From Siphonodentalium dalli (lineage: Eukaryota; Mollusca; Scaphopoda; Gadilida; Siphonodentaliidae), in the NCBI GenBank assembly GCA_032622095.1, contig CP136068.1, positions 183,772,796-183,836,795 of the forward strand: a stretch of DNA of 64,000 bases, given 5' to 3'. Shown piece after piece: positions 36,184 through 47,410 of this stretch. A model generated the notes under the pieces. The model saw nothing but the letters and a program-made list of their open reading frames with translations, was not told where the DNA came from and did not search any database. Numbering within the stretch: the stretch's first letter is position 1; every line of letters begins with the position of its first letter. The position numbers were made by a program, and so were the translations under genes.

Positions 36184-38820
36184 ACTAGCAGGGTTACCCG
36201 GCGTTGCCCAGGTTAATGCGATGTGAAACCATCTGTATGCTGTGGATATTTGTTGGGAATAGAGAACACTCTTGTTCAACGTGTTATACGTTTTCTCATA
36301 AATTGTATATTCAAATAGCATCACAAAACATGATTATTACAGTCATGGAATATAAGTAATGACCCACCTTGTCAATTGTCATTCTGTTTATCGCGATTAA
36401 TCCGTTCCACCAATAATGAAGTATTTATTTATTTACAACTGCGTATACGTCAGACGTTATAATATGATACATTGACATCATAAAAACATTAGTTCGCATA
36501 AATAAAAGATGACAATTGGGTTTTACATATTGAGATGCATCAATCAATCTAGTGGGTTGGACTAAGATCTCGAGGATACCTGGCTATAATATCTCCATGA
36601 AGATACAGATGTTTTAAAGAAATTTCCAGGTGCTCCTCTGTTCATGGTGCTATATATTGGCTAAATATTCTCAGTTTCAACGAAATGTTGCTGCGCGGGC
36701 ATATCAGCTACATTTGCCAGACACAGAGCGAGAGTTTGAGTTGTTTATGGCAGTCGATGAGTCTGTTCTAAACCCCTTGTCAGATGTCAGTATTGGAAGG
36801 ATCCTGAAAAGTCATGTGCTACTAACTGCATTTTATTGTATATCAGAAGAAACTATATATGACTGCACACTGTGACCACTATTTTTGAACAGGCCTTCCA
36901 TATATCCTGACAAATTGTAACTTTTTTTGTGGAAACTGTATTGAATGGAACAGACTCAATTTTGTTATAATATATATGCAATCCTCTGACGGTTCGAGGT
37001 CTCTCAGTTTATACGTTTAATGCTTCTTCTATGTATCTCTTTTTGCTAGCTCATTGTGTGAATGTCCTGATTGCCATCCCCATATAAATATGACAATTAA
37101 GAAGATATAATTGTTCAAGTGACTTATAAGTGGGTTACCATTTGTCGGGATTGTGAAATGTGAACGCCCAAATCTCCTTAAAATGATATGGAGATGGCCT
37201 GGGTGACTATCTATAACTTATATGTGGATATCGGCGAATAGCAATCTTATCTATGATAGTGCATATCCGCTCGCCATCCGTGACGCAAACGACACCAAAT
37301 GTGATTTAGTTCATGGTATATCATTAGATAAAAACATGTATGAATTTGTTGGAAATTAGTGCCAAATATATTTGTATCAGCTTTTGCCTCTTCGATTGTA
37401 CTGCGTGAAGTTATATATATAACACACAGACAGACAGAAAGACAGACAGACAGTACAATTTGATTTATTGTATCATTTGAGAAGAACGTGTCTGAATTTG
37501 ATGGTAATTGGTACTAAAACTATTTTGTATCAGTTTTTGGTGACGCTCCCGTCCCTATTTCGGACTCAAGCTGCACGCACTAAATAAGTCTCATTAGAGA
37601 TTAGAGATGCATATATATGAAATTTGTCAAAATTGGCGAGTATACAAATTCGTATCAAATTGAAGTTCCCCATATCTCTCACCCATAGGGCACCAATTTG
37701 TTGTCTAAACCACACGATAAGATTCCTCGTATACATCTGGTGGAAATCGGCCATAAACATATAAATATAAAGTCCCTCTCATCTCTATACACCACTGACT
37801 CGAATGGCCCCACTTGTGACATCCTTAAACCACACAATTACACTCCTGCTATCATGTTGATGATTGTTTATACGTTTGGTGATAATCGGCGACTAAACAA
37901 TGTTTTTTTTAATCAAATTTTGTGTCAATCCCTCCCTCCCCATCTCTCACCTAAACAGCACCACTATGGCGTCTTTAAATCACACAATCAGATTCCTCGT
38001 ATCATGGATAAGAACGTGTCTCAATTTGGTGGAAATTGGCGCCAAAAAAATGTGCATCAATTTTGGTGCCCCTGTCCCTTTCAATACACACCTGGCTCGA
38101 ATGAGGCCACACTTGACAGATATAAGCCACACCATTAGACTCCTCATACCATGGGGATGCTTTTGTATAAGTGTGGTGGCAATCGGCGACTAAACCAATT
38201 ATTATCAAATTTAGTGCCCACCCCCTCCCAATATCTCATCCAAACGACAACAATTTGGTGTTGTTAAATCGCACAATTAGATTCCTTGTATCATGAAGAA
38301 GAATATGTATCAATTTGGTGGAAATAGGCGCTAAAATTAGTTTTATCAATTTTGGTGCCCCTCTCCCCTTTCGTGCAAATCTCACTCGAACGACGCCACT
38401 TTTGACATATTTATACCACACCGTTGGATTCTTCATATCATGGGGATGATTATATGTAAGTTTCGTGGCAATCGGCGACAGAAAAAAAATCTGCCCCTCC
38501 TCCTTCCGGGCACCCCTGACGCGAACGGCGCGACTTTTGCCATATTTAAAACACACCATTAGATTCCTCATATTATGGGGATGATTATATATAAGTTTCG
38601 TGGCAATCGCCGACAATATTTTTTCTGCTCCTCCCCTTTTCTGCCCCTGACAACAACGGCGTCACTTTAGAAAATTTTAACCCCGACCATTATCTTTCTC
38701 GTAAAAGGTTACTCCTAGTAGACCCCTTTGGCATCATCTAGATGGTCCCCTGTGAATTTCTATAGAACACAGACAGACAGACAGACAGACAGACATTCGC
38801 AAATATAGATATAGATAATA
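36184..38820. repeat. Composite dispersed repeat with 130-190-bp modules
   Basis: It begins ACTAGCAGGGTTACCCGGCG (about 36184) and ends with (ACAG)n at 38768-38794 followed by ATTCGCAAATATAGATATAG. Between about 37690 and 38640, diverged modules repeat the order 'CACACCATTAGATTCCTC, ATGGGGATGATTATAT, AAGTTTCGTGGCAATCGGCG, GGTGCCCCT'. A second ACAG-rich tract lies at 37425-37453. A sharp 5' motif, internal modules and a 3' microsatellite tail suggest a non-autonomous retroelement or related composite element. An 81-codon plus-strand open frame (36630-36875) inside it matches nothing I recognise. The end of this element was copied in the 2047-bp duplication. Confidence 0.5.
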
Positions 38821-40553
38821 TATATAGTAATATGAATCGTACGTGACACGTAGTGGAGCAACCACACATGATGTGCCTCAAATTTGCCTTTTTTCTGCGA
38901 AATATATCGCTAAGAATAATTTATGTAACACCATGCAAATTATGCAATGCAGTGATCACGACGGAGACGACATGCCAACTTGACAAAAAGTGTGGTGCAT
39001 TGTAAAATCTTGTCTGGATTCTCGTCATGACTTCTTCATTTTTCGTTTTCATTAACAGAACCAACGAAATTGGTCTAAATTAAATTAATAGACCTCAATC
39101 ATTTGTGAATTATTCGTAAATTGTGAAGTAGTTACTTTCATTTTTATCGCGATGCTTCATTTCCAATTCCGCGTTTTTTGCAATCTCCACACGGTTGCGT
39201 CACGTGAAAATTTCTCCAAAATCTATACCCGCAATCTTGAAAAATCACTGATGGATATAGAAAAAAATATATGACGTCATTCACCTGCCTTAGGTATAAG
39301 CATTCTTGGTGGTTGCTATAATATGTACTTATTTTCGTGTATTTGGGTGGTGCTCAATAATATATATTGATTGTCCTGAATAGTATGCTACTTTTCTACC
39401 AGATTATTGAATATTGCATCCTTAATGCGTTGCATGGTTGTGTTAAATAAAACAGAGCCGACAATCTCGCTAAATGAAAGTAATTAAGAAATCACCTAAA
39501 GATCGATTCGGGTCTTTGGATTTTGACCGGCAGAATAAATTAAACAAAGTGTGAATCTCGAAGGGATTGAGATGTAATCTGAATAACAGGTAATAACAGG
39601 TAATAACAGGTCATAACAGGTCATAACAGGTCATAACAGGTCATAACAGGTAATAACAGGTAATAACAGGTAATAACTGGTAATAACTGGTAATAACATG
39701 TAATAACAGGTAATAACAGGTAATGAGCCGAAACGTGATGGAACATAGTCAGCAAACTGCAACTGATGATGATTCTATCAACCATTTGGCATTTTTTCAA
39801 CTCATTGGGAGTCAATTTCGAAAAATGTCTAAATTCTAATTTTCGGCATAAAATAAAATATTGTTTTTGAGGGGTACGTTCTAACACTAATTTCAAAATT
39901 CAATTAAACCGCTCCATGATCCAGCTCCACCTCAAAATTCATGTCATAAGAACGAGGAGCAATTTGTCTGCGATAAATTGGGACCTTGGTCGTCAATGTG
40001 TTTAGCCTGGAATCTTCTTTAATATGCCTGGCAGACATCCTCCCCTTTCGTTTGACATCCATACAATTATGACCATCTTCATTTTATGGGGATATTATAT
40101 GACGTAAAGGTTGTGAGCCATTGTTTCTTTCACTATACTTGTTTTGACGAATAGAAAGGCCTTGTGGTCGGTCCGTCCGTCCTCTCTGTTATGGCGATCC
40201 TTATGAATTAACTTACAAAATAACACGGGGACATTTGTGGATTGTACATCGACAACTTCGAAGTTCGACACCATATCTACATAGGCGGCGACATAACAAA
40301 CGGCACGGCATCGGATAAGTTCGTTACTTCCGCTGATGACGGTCATGCCACATGTATACCACGGGAACGCGGCCAATTTGAATTTTCGCAGGTTCTATGC
40401 CTCCCAATTTTGACGGACATACCACAACTATGATTCTTCGGTCCAAGAGATCATTATTTATTGATATAACCTATAATAGTCCAGGAATTTTTGTGATATG
40501 CATATTATACTAAAATATCAATCACGGAGATATAAACGTAGCTGTTATGATCA
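38507..40553 (+). repeat. 2047-bp tandem duplication, copy 1
   Basis: This segment recurs immediately downstream at 40554-42600 with no difference that I could find by reading. The word CGGG marks all three boundaries (38507, 40554, 42601). The unit contains the last modules and the ACAG tail of the composite repeat, a 10-bp minisatellite, and open frames of 91 and 93 codons that show no domain. Confidence 0.95.
39588..39724. repeat. 10-bp minisatellite ATAACAGGTA
   Basis: About 13 contiguous units of ATAACAGG(T)(A/C), with a block of four AACAGGTCAT variants and two AACTGGTAAT variants. An exact second copy lies at 41635-41771 in the duplicated segment. Confidence 0.95.
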
Positions 40554-42600
40554 CGGGCACCCCTGACGCGAACGGCGCGACTTTTGCCATATTTAAAACA
40601 CACCATTAGATTCCTCATATTATGGGGATGATTATATATAAGTTTCGTGGCAATCGCCGACAATATTTTTTCTGCTCCTCCCCTTTTCTGCCCCTGACAA
40701 CAACGGCGTCACTTTAGAAAATTTTAACCCCGACCATTATCTTTCTCGTAAAAGGTTACTCCTAGTAGACCCCTTTGGCATCATCTAGATGGTCCCCTGT
40801 GAATTTCTATAGAACACAGACAGACAGACAGACAGACAGACATTCGCAAATATAGATATAGATAATATATATAGTAATATGAATCGTACGTGACACGTAG
40901 TGGAGCAACCACACATGATGTGCCTCAAATTTGCCTTTTTTCTGCGAAATATATCGCTAAGAATAATTTATGTAACACCATGCAAATTATGCAATGCAGT
41001 GATCACGACGGAGACGACATGCCAACTTGACAAAAAGTGTGGTGCATTGTAAAATCTTGTCTGGATTCTCGTCATGACTTCTTCATTTTTCGTTTTCATT
41101 AACAGAACCAACGAAATTGGTCTAAATTAAATTAATAGACCTCAATCATTTGTGAATTATTCGTAAATTGTGAAGTAGTTACTTTCATTTTTATCGCGAT
41201 GCTTCATTTCCAATTCCGCGTTTTTTGCAATCTCCACACGGTTGCGTCACGTGAAAATTTCTCCAAAATCTATACCCGCAATCTTGAAAAATCACTGATG
41301 GATATAGAAAAAAATATATGACGTCATTCACCTGCCTTAGGTATAAGCATTCTTGGTGGTTGCTATAATATGTACTTATTTTCGTGTATTTGGGTGGTGC
41401 TCAATAATATATATTGATTGTCCTGAATAGTATGCTACTTTTCTACCAGATTATTGAATATTGCATCCTTAATGCGTTGCATGGTTGTGTTAAATAAAAC
41501 AGAGCCGACAATCTCGCTAAATGAAAGTAATTAAGAAATCACCTAAAGATCGATTCGGGTCTTTGGATTTTGACCGGCAGAATAAATTAAACAAAGTGTG
41601 AATCTCGAAGGGATTGAGATGTAATCTGAATAACAGGTAATAACAGGTAATAACAGGTCATAACAGGTCATAACAGGTCATAACAGGTCATAACAGGTAA
41701 TAACAGGTAATAACAGGTAATAACTGGTAATAACTGGTAATAACATGTAATAACAGGTAATAACAGGTAATGAGCCGAAACGTGATGGAACATAGTCAGC
41801 AAACTGCAACTGATGATGATTCTATCAACCATTTGGCATTTTTTCAACTCATTGGGAGTCAATTTCGAAAAATGTCTAAATTCTAATTTTCGGCATAAAA
41901 TAAAATATTGTTTTTGAGGGGTACGTTCTAACACTAATTTCAAAATTCAATTAAACCGCTCCATGATCCAGCTCCACCTCAAAATTCATGTCATAAGAAC
42001 GAGGAGCAATTTGTCTGCGATAAATTGGGACCTTGGTCGTCAATGTGTTTAGCCTGGAATCTTCTTTAATATGCCTGGCAGACATCCTCCCCTTTCGTTT
42101 GACATCCATACAATTATGACCATCTTCATTTTATGGGGATATTATATGACGTAAAGGTTGTGAGCCATTGTTTCTTTCACTATACTTGTTTTGACGAATA
42201 GAAAGGCCTTGTGGTCGGTCCGTCCGTCCTCTCTGTTATGGCGATCCTTATGAATTAACTTACAAAATAACACGGGGACATTTGTGGATTGTACATCGAC
42301 AACTTCGAAGTTCGACACCATATCTACATAGGCGGCGACATAACAAACGGCACGGCATCGGATAAGTTCGTTACTTCCGCTGATGACGGTCATGCCACAT
42401 GTATACCACGGGAACGCGGCCAATTTGAATTTTCGCAGGTTCTATGCCTCCCAATTTTGACGGACATACCACAACTATGATTCTTCGGTCCAAGAGATCA
42501 TTATTTATTGATATAACCTATAATAGTCCAGGAATTTTTGTGATATGCATATTATACTAAAATATCAATCACGGAGATATAAACGTAGCTGTTATGATCA
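40554..42600 (+). repeat. 2047-bp tandem duplication, copy 2
   Basis: Head-to-tail copy of 38507-40553. Every internal landmark is displaced by exactly 2047 bp, including the translated open frames, the ACAG tract and the 10-bp minisatellite. It is either a very recent duplication or an assembly duplicate. Confidence 0.95.
41635..41771. repeat. 10-bp minisatellite, second copy
   Basis: Identical to 39588-39724, including the order of its variant units. That supports one duplication event rather than independent expansion. Confidence 0.95.
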
Positions 42601-42604
42601 CGGG

Positions 42605-45115
42605 GGAATCTGTAAATTATAGTAATTCGTAAGCCCGCCGCGTTCTCGGAGGAATCCGGTACCTCTCGCTGTTAACAACGCCACCATCGATGATTATATA
42701 AACAAAATAACCTGGCCACGATTGTGTTGCACATGTTGTGCTTTGTAAGTGGACTCCATGGTGTAAGCAATTCATGAGATTCAGGGTTCTCTACAATTTT
42801 ATTTATACTATTTTTATTTTTGACTGGCTAAAACTGCTCTGACGGTAGACTATCTGTTGATCATTAGCAGAATATAAGCTTCCGGTGATCAAGGCAGGGT
42901 ACCTTGTTTGCGGGCCCGGGATACTGTGGCATCCCAGTTTTGTGATACCCATACTATATGAGCTGGGGGTGCTCGTATCCCGGTCCCACAGTAGAGGCAC
43001 CCCTGTCTTGGACTCCGGTAGTGGAAACTTCACTAATGGTGCCCAGAGCAGTCTACCTTGCGACAGTTTACACATGTCCGGATAAGAGTAACAAAAGTAT
43101 AGAATATAAGTCTAGACTACCTTGGATTAACCGCCCTTTATCATATTCCCGTGTAAAAGGCAACTAATAAATTAAACGATCTTTATTCAGGGCGTGGCAT
43201 ATTCGCCCAAAACTAGTCACAAGGTGTCATAAGTCATGTGAAAAATTGTCGGGCGGATTCCAAACTAAACAACAAGGTGTCATAACTCATGTGAAAAATT
43301 GTCGGCCTGATTCCATATTCGAACTTGACCCGTACCCTAGACCAGTAAATTTCCAGACCCAATTCCAGTCAATTCAGTTTGGACCCACCAAGGAGATGAA
43401 AACTGGGAGGTAATCCCAACGAAAAGGGGGCCATAAATATATATAGTGGAAGTTGGTCGGCCGTCCCCGGATACGGACCCGACCTGCACTCTGTTTTAGT
43501 ATACCCAAATACTAAATTACATTTTATCCAGTTGAAACTATCTAAAGTTATCATCCATAAACCAAAAGCGAGCGGATGGACGGACATACCGACAGACGGT
43601 CGGACAGATCAATAACACAATGAGTACTTTTATTAGAAAACTGAGGTATAAACCTATGATTCCATATTACTTATTTTAAATTAAACATATACATATTGCA
43701 CGGGGAGTTGGAGTTCCCGATATGTATTATATCCATTGGTATTAAAACAATACATATCCATGTATTTTTATGCGTGTTTAGGGCGGGCTTAACATGCTTA
43801 ACACATAATTTGCATGTAAACCATCGAATAAACGCTTTTTGGATAAATGTGTTTGATTATGGAGCTACTTATCAGACAGCAACCAGTGGTAACCATTGCG
43901 TTGTTGAATTCCGCACACAATCTGATGTGGGCACCATAACACAACCAATCCTTAGGCACGTATACAATGAAGGCGTATTATTATCGTCTGCTTATGTATT
44001 CTATATATATATTTGCGCGAGGATATGTTGATCTGTACATAGGTTTATTCAGCCTGTTCTCCCGAACATCATTACGTTGTGTCAGGGTTAATGGACGAGT
44101 TACTGAACATTCTGTCTTATCTAGCGTCCGTAGTTAAATTACGTCCCAGTGTCTTTATCACTCACGAATATTCTTTTGTTTTTGCCTATTTCATCGCTGG
44201 CTCTCTACAAACTATTGTTTTGTGGGGATGCTACCTGTACAGTTGTGAACTAATGTTAAGACGGTCTGACTTCGGTTCCATTGTGCACCGGGCAAGTACT
44301 AAATGTCCGAAAACCGGTTTAATCATTGATATTTCTCACTAAATTGTGACAACTGGGTTGTCTTCGAGCTGCCTCTTCGAGCTGTCGGCTATAACTTGTC
44401 TTCATTCGTCTCAGTGCTCATGTTGAAATTGACAGTGCTGTCACTATCAAACCACTGACACATTTACTGACACAGGATGATACAGGTACAATTAACAAGA
44501 GCTTCGATGTCAACGACTGATGACAATAATATCAACAGAAGCTATTGGAATGTTGACAGTGTTGTTTTTAATTTGAATTGTTTTTCCAGTTGACAGTGTT
44601 CTGATTGTTTGAAAGCACATACATGTCCATTTACACGAGATGATATACTTTACGCACCAGAGTAATTCACACGAGCTTCAATGTCAACAACAACACCGTA
44701 AACAATGAACTGACGCCGCGCAGTGACGGATGATCACATATCTACAATTCAAACTTACAGGGACAACTTTACAATTACTAGGACCCATTTATCCAATGTT
44801 CATAAATTTTCATTGAAACGTGTGGATATGAGACATTGTCGTCATTCGCCATGTTATCGCCAAGTTATTACGACAATTTAAGGACCGGGAGTACACTATT
44901 GGTTGGATGTTCTTATCAATCTATCTTTCGCTGACTCACTGATATGGATACTAATTGTTGTGATATCAGTATACAAAGTTTTATGCATTATGCTGTCAAA
45001 TTTCATCGAAAAATGTGCGACTATGCGAGAACATTGTCACCAAGCCGTCGTGCAAAGTTATTACGTGATCTGCTGTTGTCTTGAATGTTTCAATCCCAAC
45101 TAGCTGTTATTGATA
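42605..45115. other. Intergenic, no gene recognised; small repeats
   Basis: About 2.5 kb. AAGGTGTCATAA(G/C)TCATGTG occurs at 43221 and 43274, a 53-bp tandem pair. At 43380-43620 lies a reverse-orientation copy of the GTCCGTCC/GATGATAACTTTA family seen at 62090. At 43985-44070 the two termini of the GATAATGTGC family sit side by side: GCGAGGATATGTTGATCTGT, then TTCAGCCTGTTCTCCCGAAC. No open frame shows a domain. Confidence 0.45.
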
Positions 45116-45117
45116 TA

Positions 45118-45622
45118 CAGTACCAGTAAAAGAAGTGGTATATTAAGCGCGCTATTTTCGCGCCCAATATCGCAATAATATTGAAAGTGGTAATGCTTAT
45201 AAGCGCACTGCTTGCGATATTATTGCAATATTTTGAGCTTACTATCGCAATATTTCCCGCCTAATATTGCGACATCTTCCACTCAAATTTGTGACATTTA
45301 AATCAAATTATTGCTTCTATATTGTTTACTGTATAAATAGAGACAATGTTTTAGATTTGTTTATACTTATAGTTGTAAATGCTATATGTACACTATATGT
45401 ACACTATATGCACATTATTTATCTAATATAAATATATAACACTATCGGGTCTGTATGAAATTTAGCGCGTTAATATCGCAATATTTTGCGTTCAATATCG
45501 CAATAATAAGCGCGACAGATTTTTGGTATTGCACTATAATCGCGTCATTTTCGAAATTATGTACGCTCAATATCGCAATAAAGGTATGCCTCAATATACC
45601 ACTTCTTCTGACTAAGGTACTG
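45118..45622. mobile_element. TA-flanked MITE, Tc1/mariner type
   Basis: Terminal inverted repeats of about 30 bp begin CAGTACC and share AGAAGTGGTATATT. The left end is 45118-45150 and the right end about 45590-45622. Both are flanked by TA (45116-45117 and 45623-45624), the target duplicated by Tc1/mariner transposases, and CAGT termini are common in that superfamily. The 505-bp body is non-coding and packed with CAATATCGCAATA-type palindromic words. It is a non-autonomous element that would need a transposase supplied elsewhere. Confidence 0.75.
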
Positions 45623-45624
45623 TA

Positions 45625-47210
45625 TTGTCGTGACGTACGGATTCACCTGTTAAAAAAAAAATTCATGTTTTAAAATGGTCGAAAATAGTATTACTCGTAA
45701 CTGAATAGTGATGGGTTGGCTTATCAGCTAGTACTAGTATCGTTTTTTTTAATTTACAGCCATATTTATACAGTGGTCAGCGCAGCCTTTTCGGATTAAA
45801 TTCCACGAGGCAGATAACAAGTTTGGTCCTCTGCAAACTGCAAAGAGGATTTATGTTTCATCAAAACTATGATCGTAATAGAAGAACTAAGATGTATTTT
45901 CAGTTACGAATAATACTAGTTTCAACCATTCCAAAACATATGAATAGTAATGGCTACCGGGAAATCATATTGTTACCATGGTAACTTGGCTAATTCTAAT
46001 GTAAATTAGCAAATTAAGAGCAAAAAAATTGTGTTGACCCGTGAAAAATACCATTGGTCTGACCTTTATTAGTTACGGTCTTGATATTAATTAAACGGTG
46101 TTGAACCGTAATTAAATACAACGGTCTGCCAGTAACTTAAACGGGTTTGTACCGTGGAAGAGGCTAGAGCCTGACCGTATGTTTAATGGTCCAAGGTTGT
46201 CAGCGATGATGCGCGGTATGACACCGTTAAAGCGACGGGCATTTTTATAACAGTGATATACTGTCGACGCAATTATCTCTGTTTTGGTCACGAATGCATT
46301 TTAGAATAGTTTTGACTCGCGAATTATCAAAGTATTATCGTTCGGCGCAGAAGAACAGTAACTCTATTATGACGACGTGTTATGTTTGAATGTGATAACT
46401 ACAACTGGCATGCAAATTAACATGCTGCCTTTTTGTATTACGTGGGCTTTATAAGCACTACGCATATGTTTGATATTGTGGGTGGGAGATAGAAGTGAAC
46501 TGTTTCTCGAATAGAGGTCCCCATGGTAGTTTGGTGTGCATACGTTGGGAGACATGACCAATCTAGAATACGAATATCGACTTGTGATATAAAGCATCGA
46601 CTTGTGGTATAAAGCATAGTATAAAATGCCCAATCGGAGAAATAGAATATAATTTTGAGTCCGTAAAGAACTGCAAATGGGAGTATTTTAATGTCAGAGT
46701 CGACCCATAATAAATTATTATAATTGCATTATGGGCGAAAAATAACACGAATAAATCAACTCACAACTTACCAGATGTACGCTCTTTCAAATGTGTTTCA
46801 CTGTGGCCCGCGCCAGACAACGGAATAACGGATATGTGTCCACTAGGGGTTTATTTCAGAATTTAATAATCAATTATGAACATAAGTGAGTATTATAGTT
46901 CAAACAACTCATGATACATGTAATTGTATATTGTAAATGTTTAACCACATGTATTCGACACGGTAAGTTATTCATGTATCACAAAACACAACTGAACATA
47001 TTACCACTGCTAACCGGTGTAGGGTACACGGACTCTCTTATCGTTGACTATCACCGATTGGGTCATTATCACAAATCATCAATCACTGCTTATCTATTAC
47101 CACAAGGCATCGGTAACTGGTCATTGTTTGGGGCACCTCTGTCCTCTTAATGTCTTTGAATAAAAGAAGAAAAAACTAAATCATATCGAAAACCAAAGCA
47201 TATAATCACT
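45625..47210. other. Intergenic, no gene recognised
   Basis: About 1.6 kb. Between 46045 and 46235 the words ACGGT and ACCGT alternate at intervals of roughly 30 bp, a weak fold-back pattern. At 46768-46885 lies a partial GATAATGTGC-family copy (GTACGCTCTTTCAAATGTG, GGAATAACGGATATGTG). No coding domain was recognised. Confidence 0.45.
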
Positions 47211-47345
47211 ATGTAAATTTAACTTCATAAACAGACGCACATAATTTAATACAACTTCATAAACATATACACACTGTAAATATAACACCATAAACACAAA
47301 CACACTATGTAAATATAACACCATAAACATATACAAACTGTAAGT
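47211..47345. repeat. Degenerate TAAATATAAC-TTCATAAACA repeat, left flank
   Basis: Four irregular units (about 35-40 bp) of TGTAAATATAACACCATAAA with ACACACTATG immediately precede the 45-bp array. Related units follow that array at 51978-52065. Confidence 0.75.
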
Positions 47346-47410
47346 GTGCCCCAACGATATAATTATATATAACTGGCTTTAGATTCAATTCATCTGAACG
47401 TTTAATAGCA

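Noticed and set aside
36630-36875. 81-codon plus frame with non-repetitive composition
   Set aside because: No recognisable family; it lies inside a composite dispersed repeat.
40095-42423. Pair of identical 93-codon minus frames
   Set aside because: Identity reflects the 2047-bp duplication, not a gene family; no domain is present and the opposite strand is also open.
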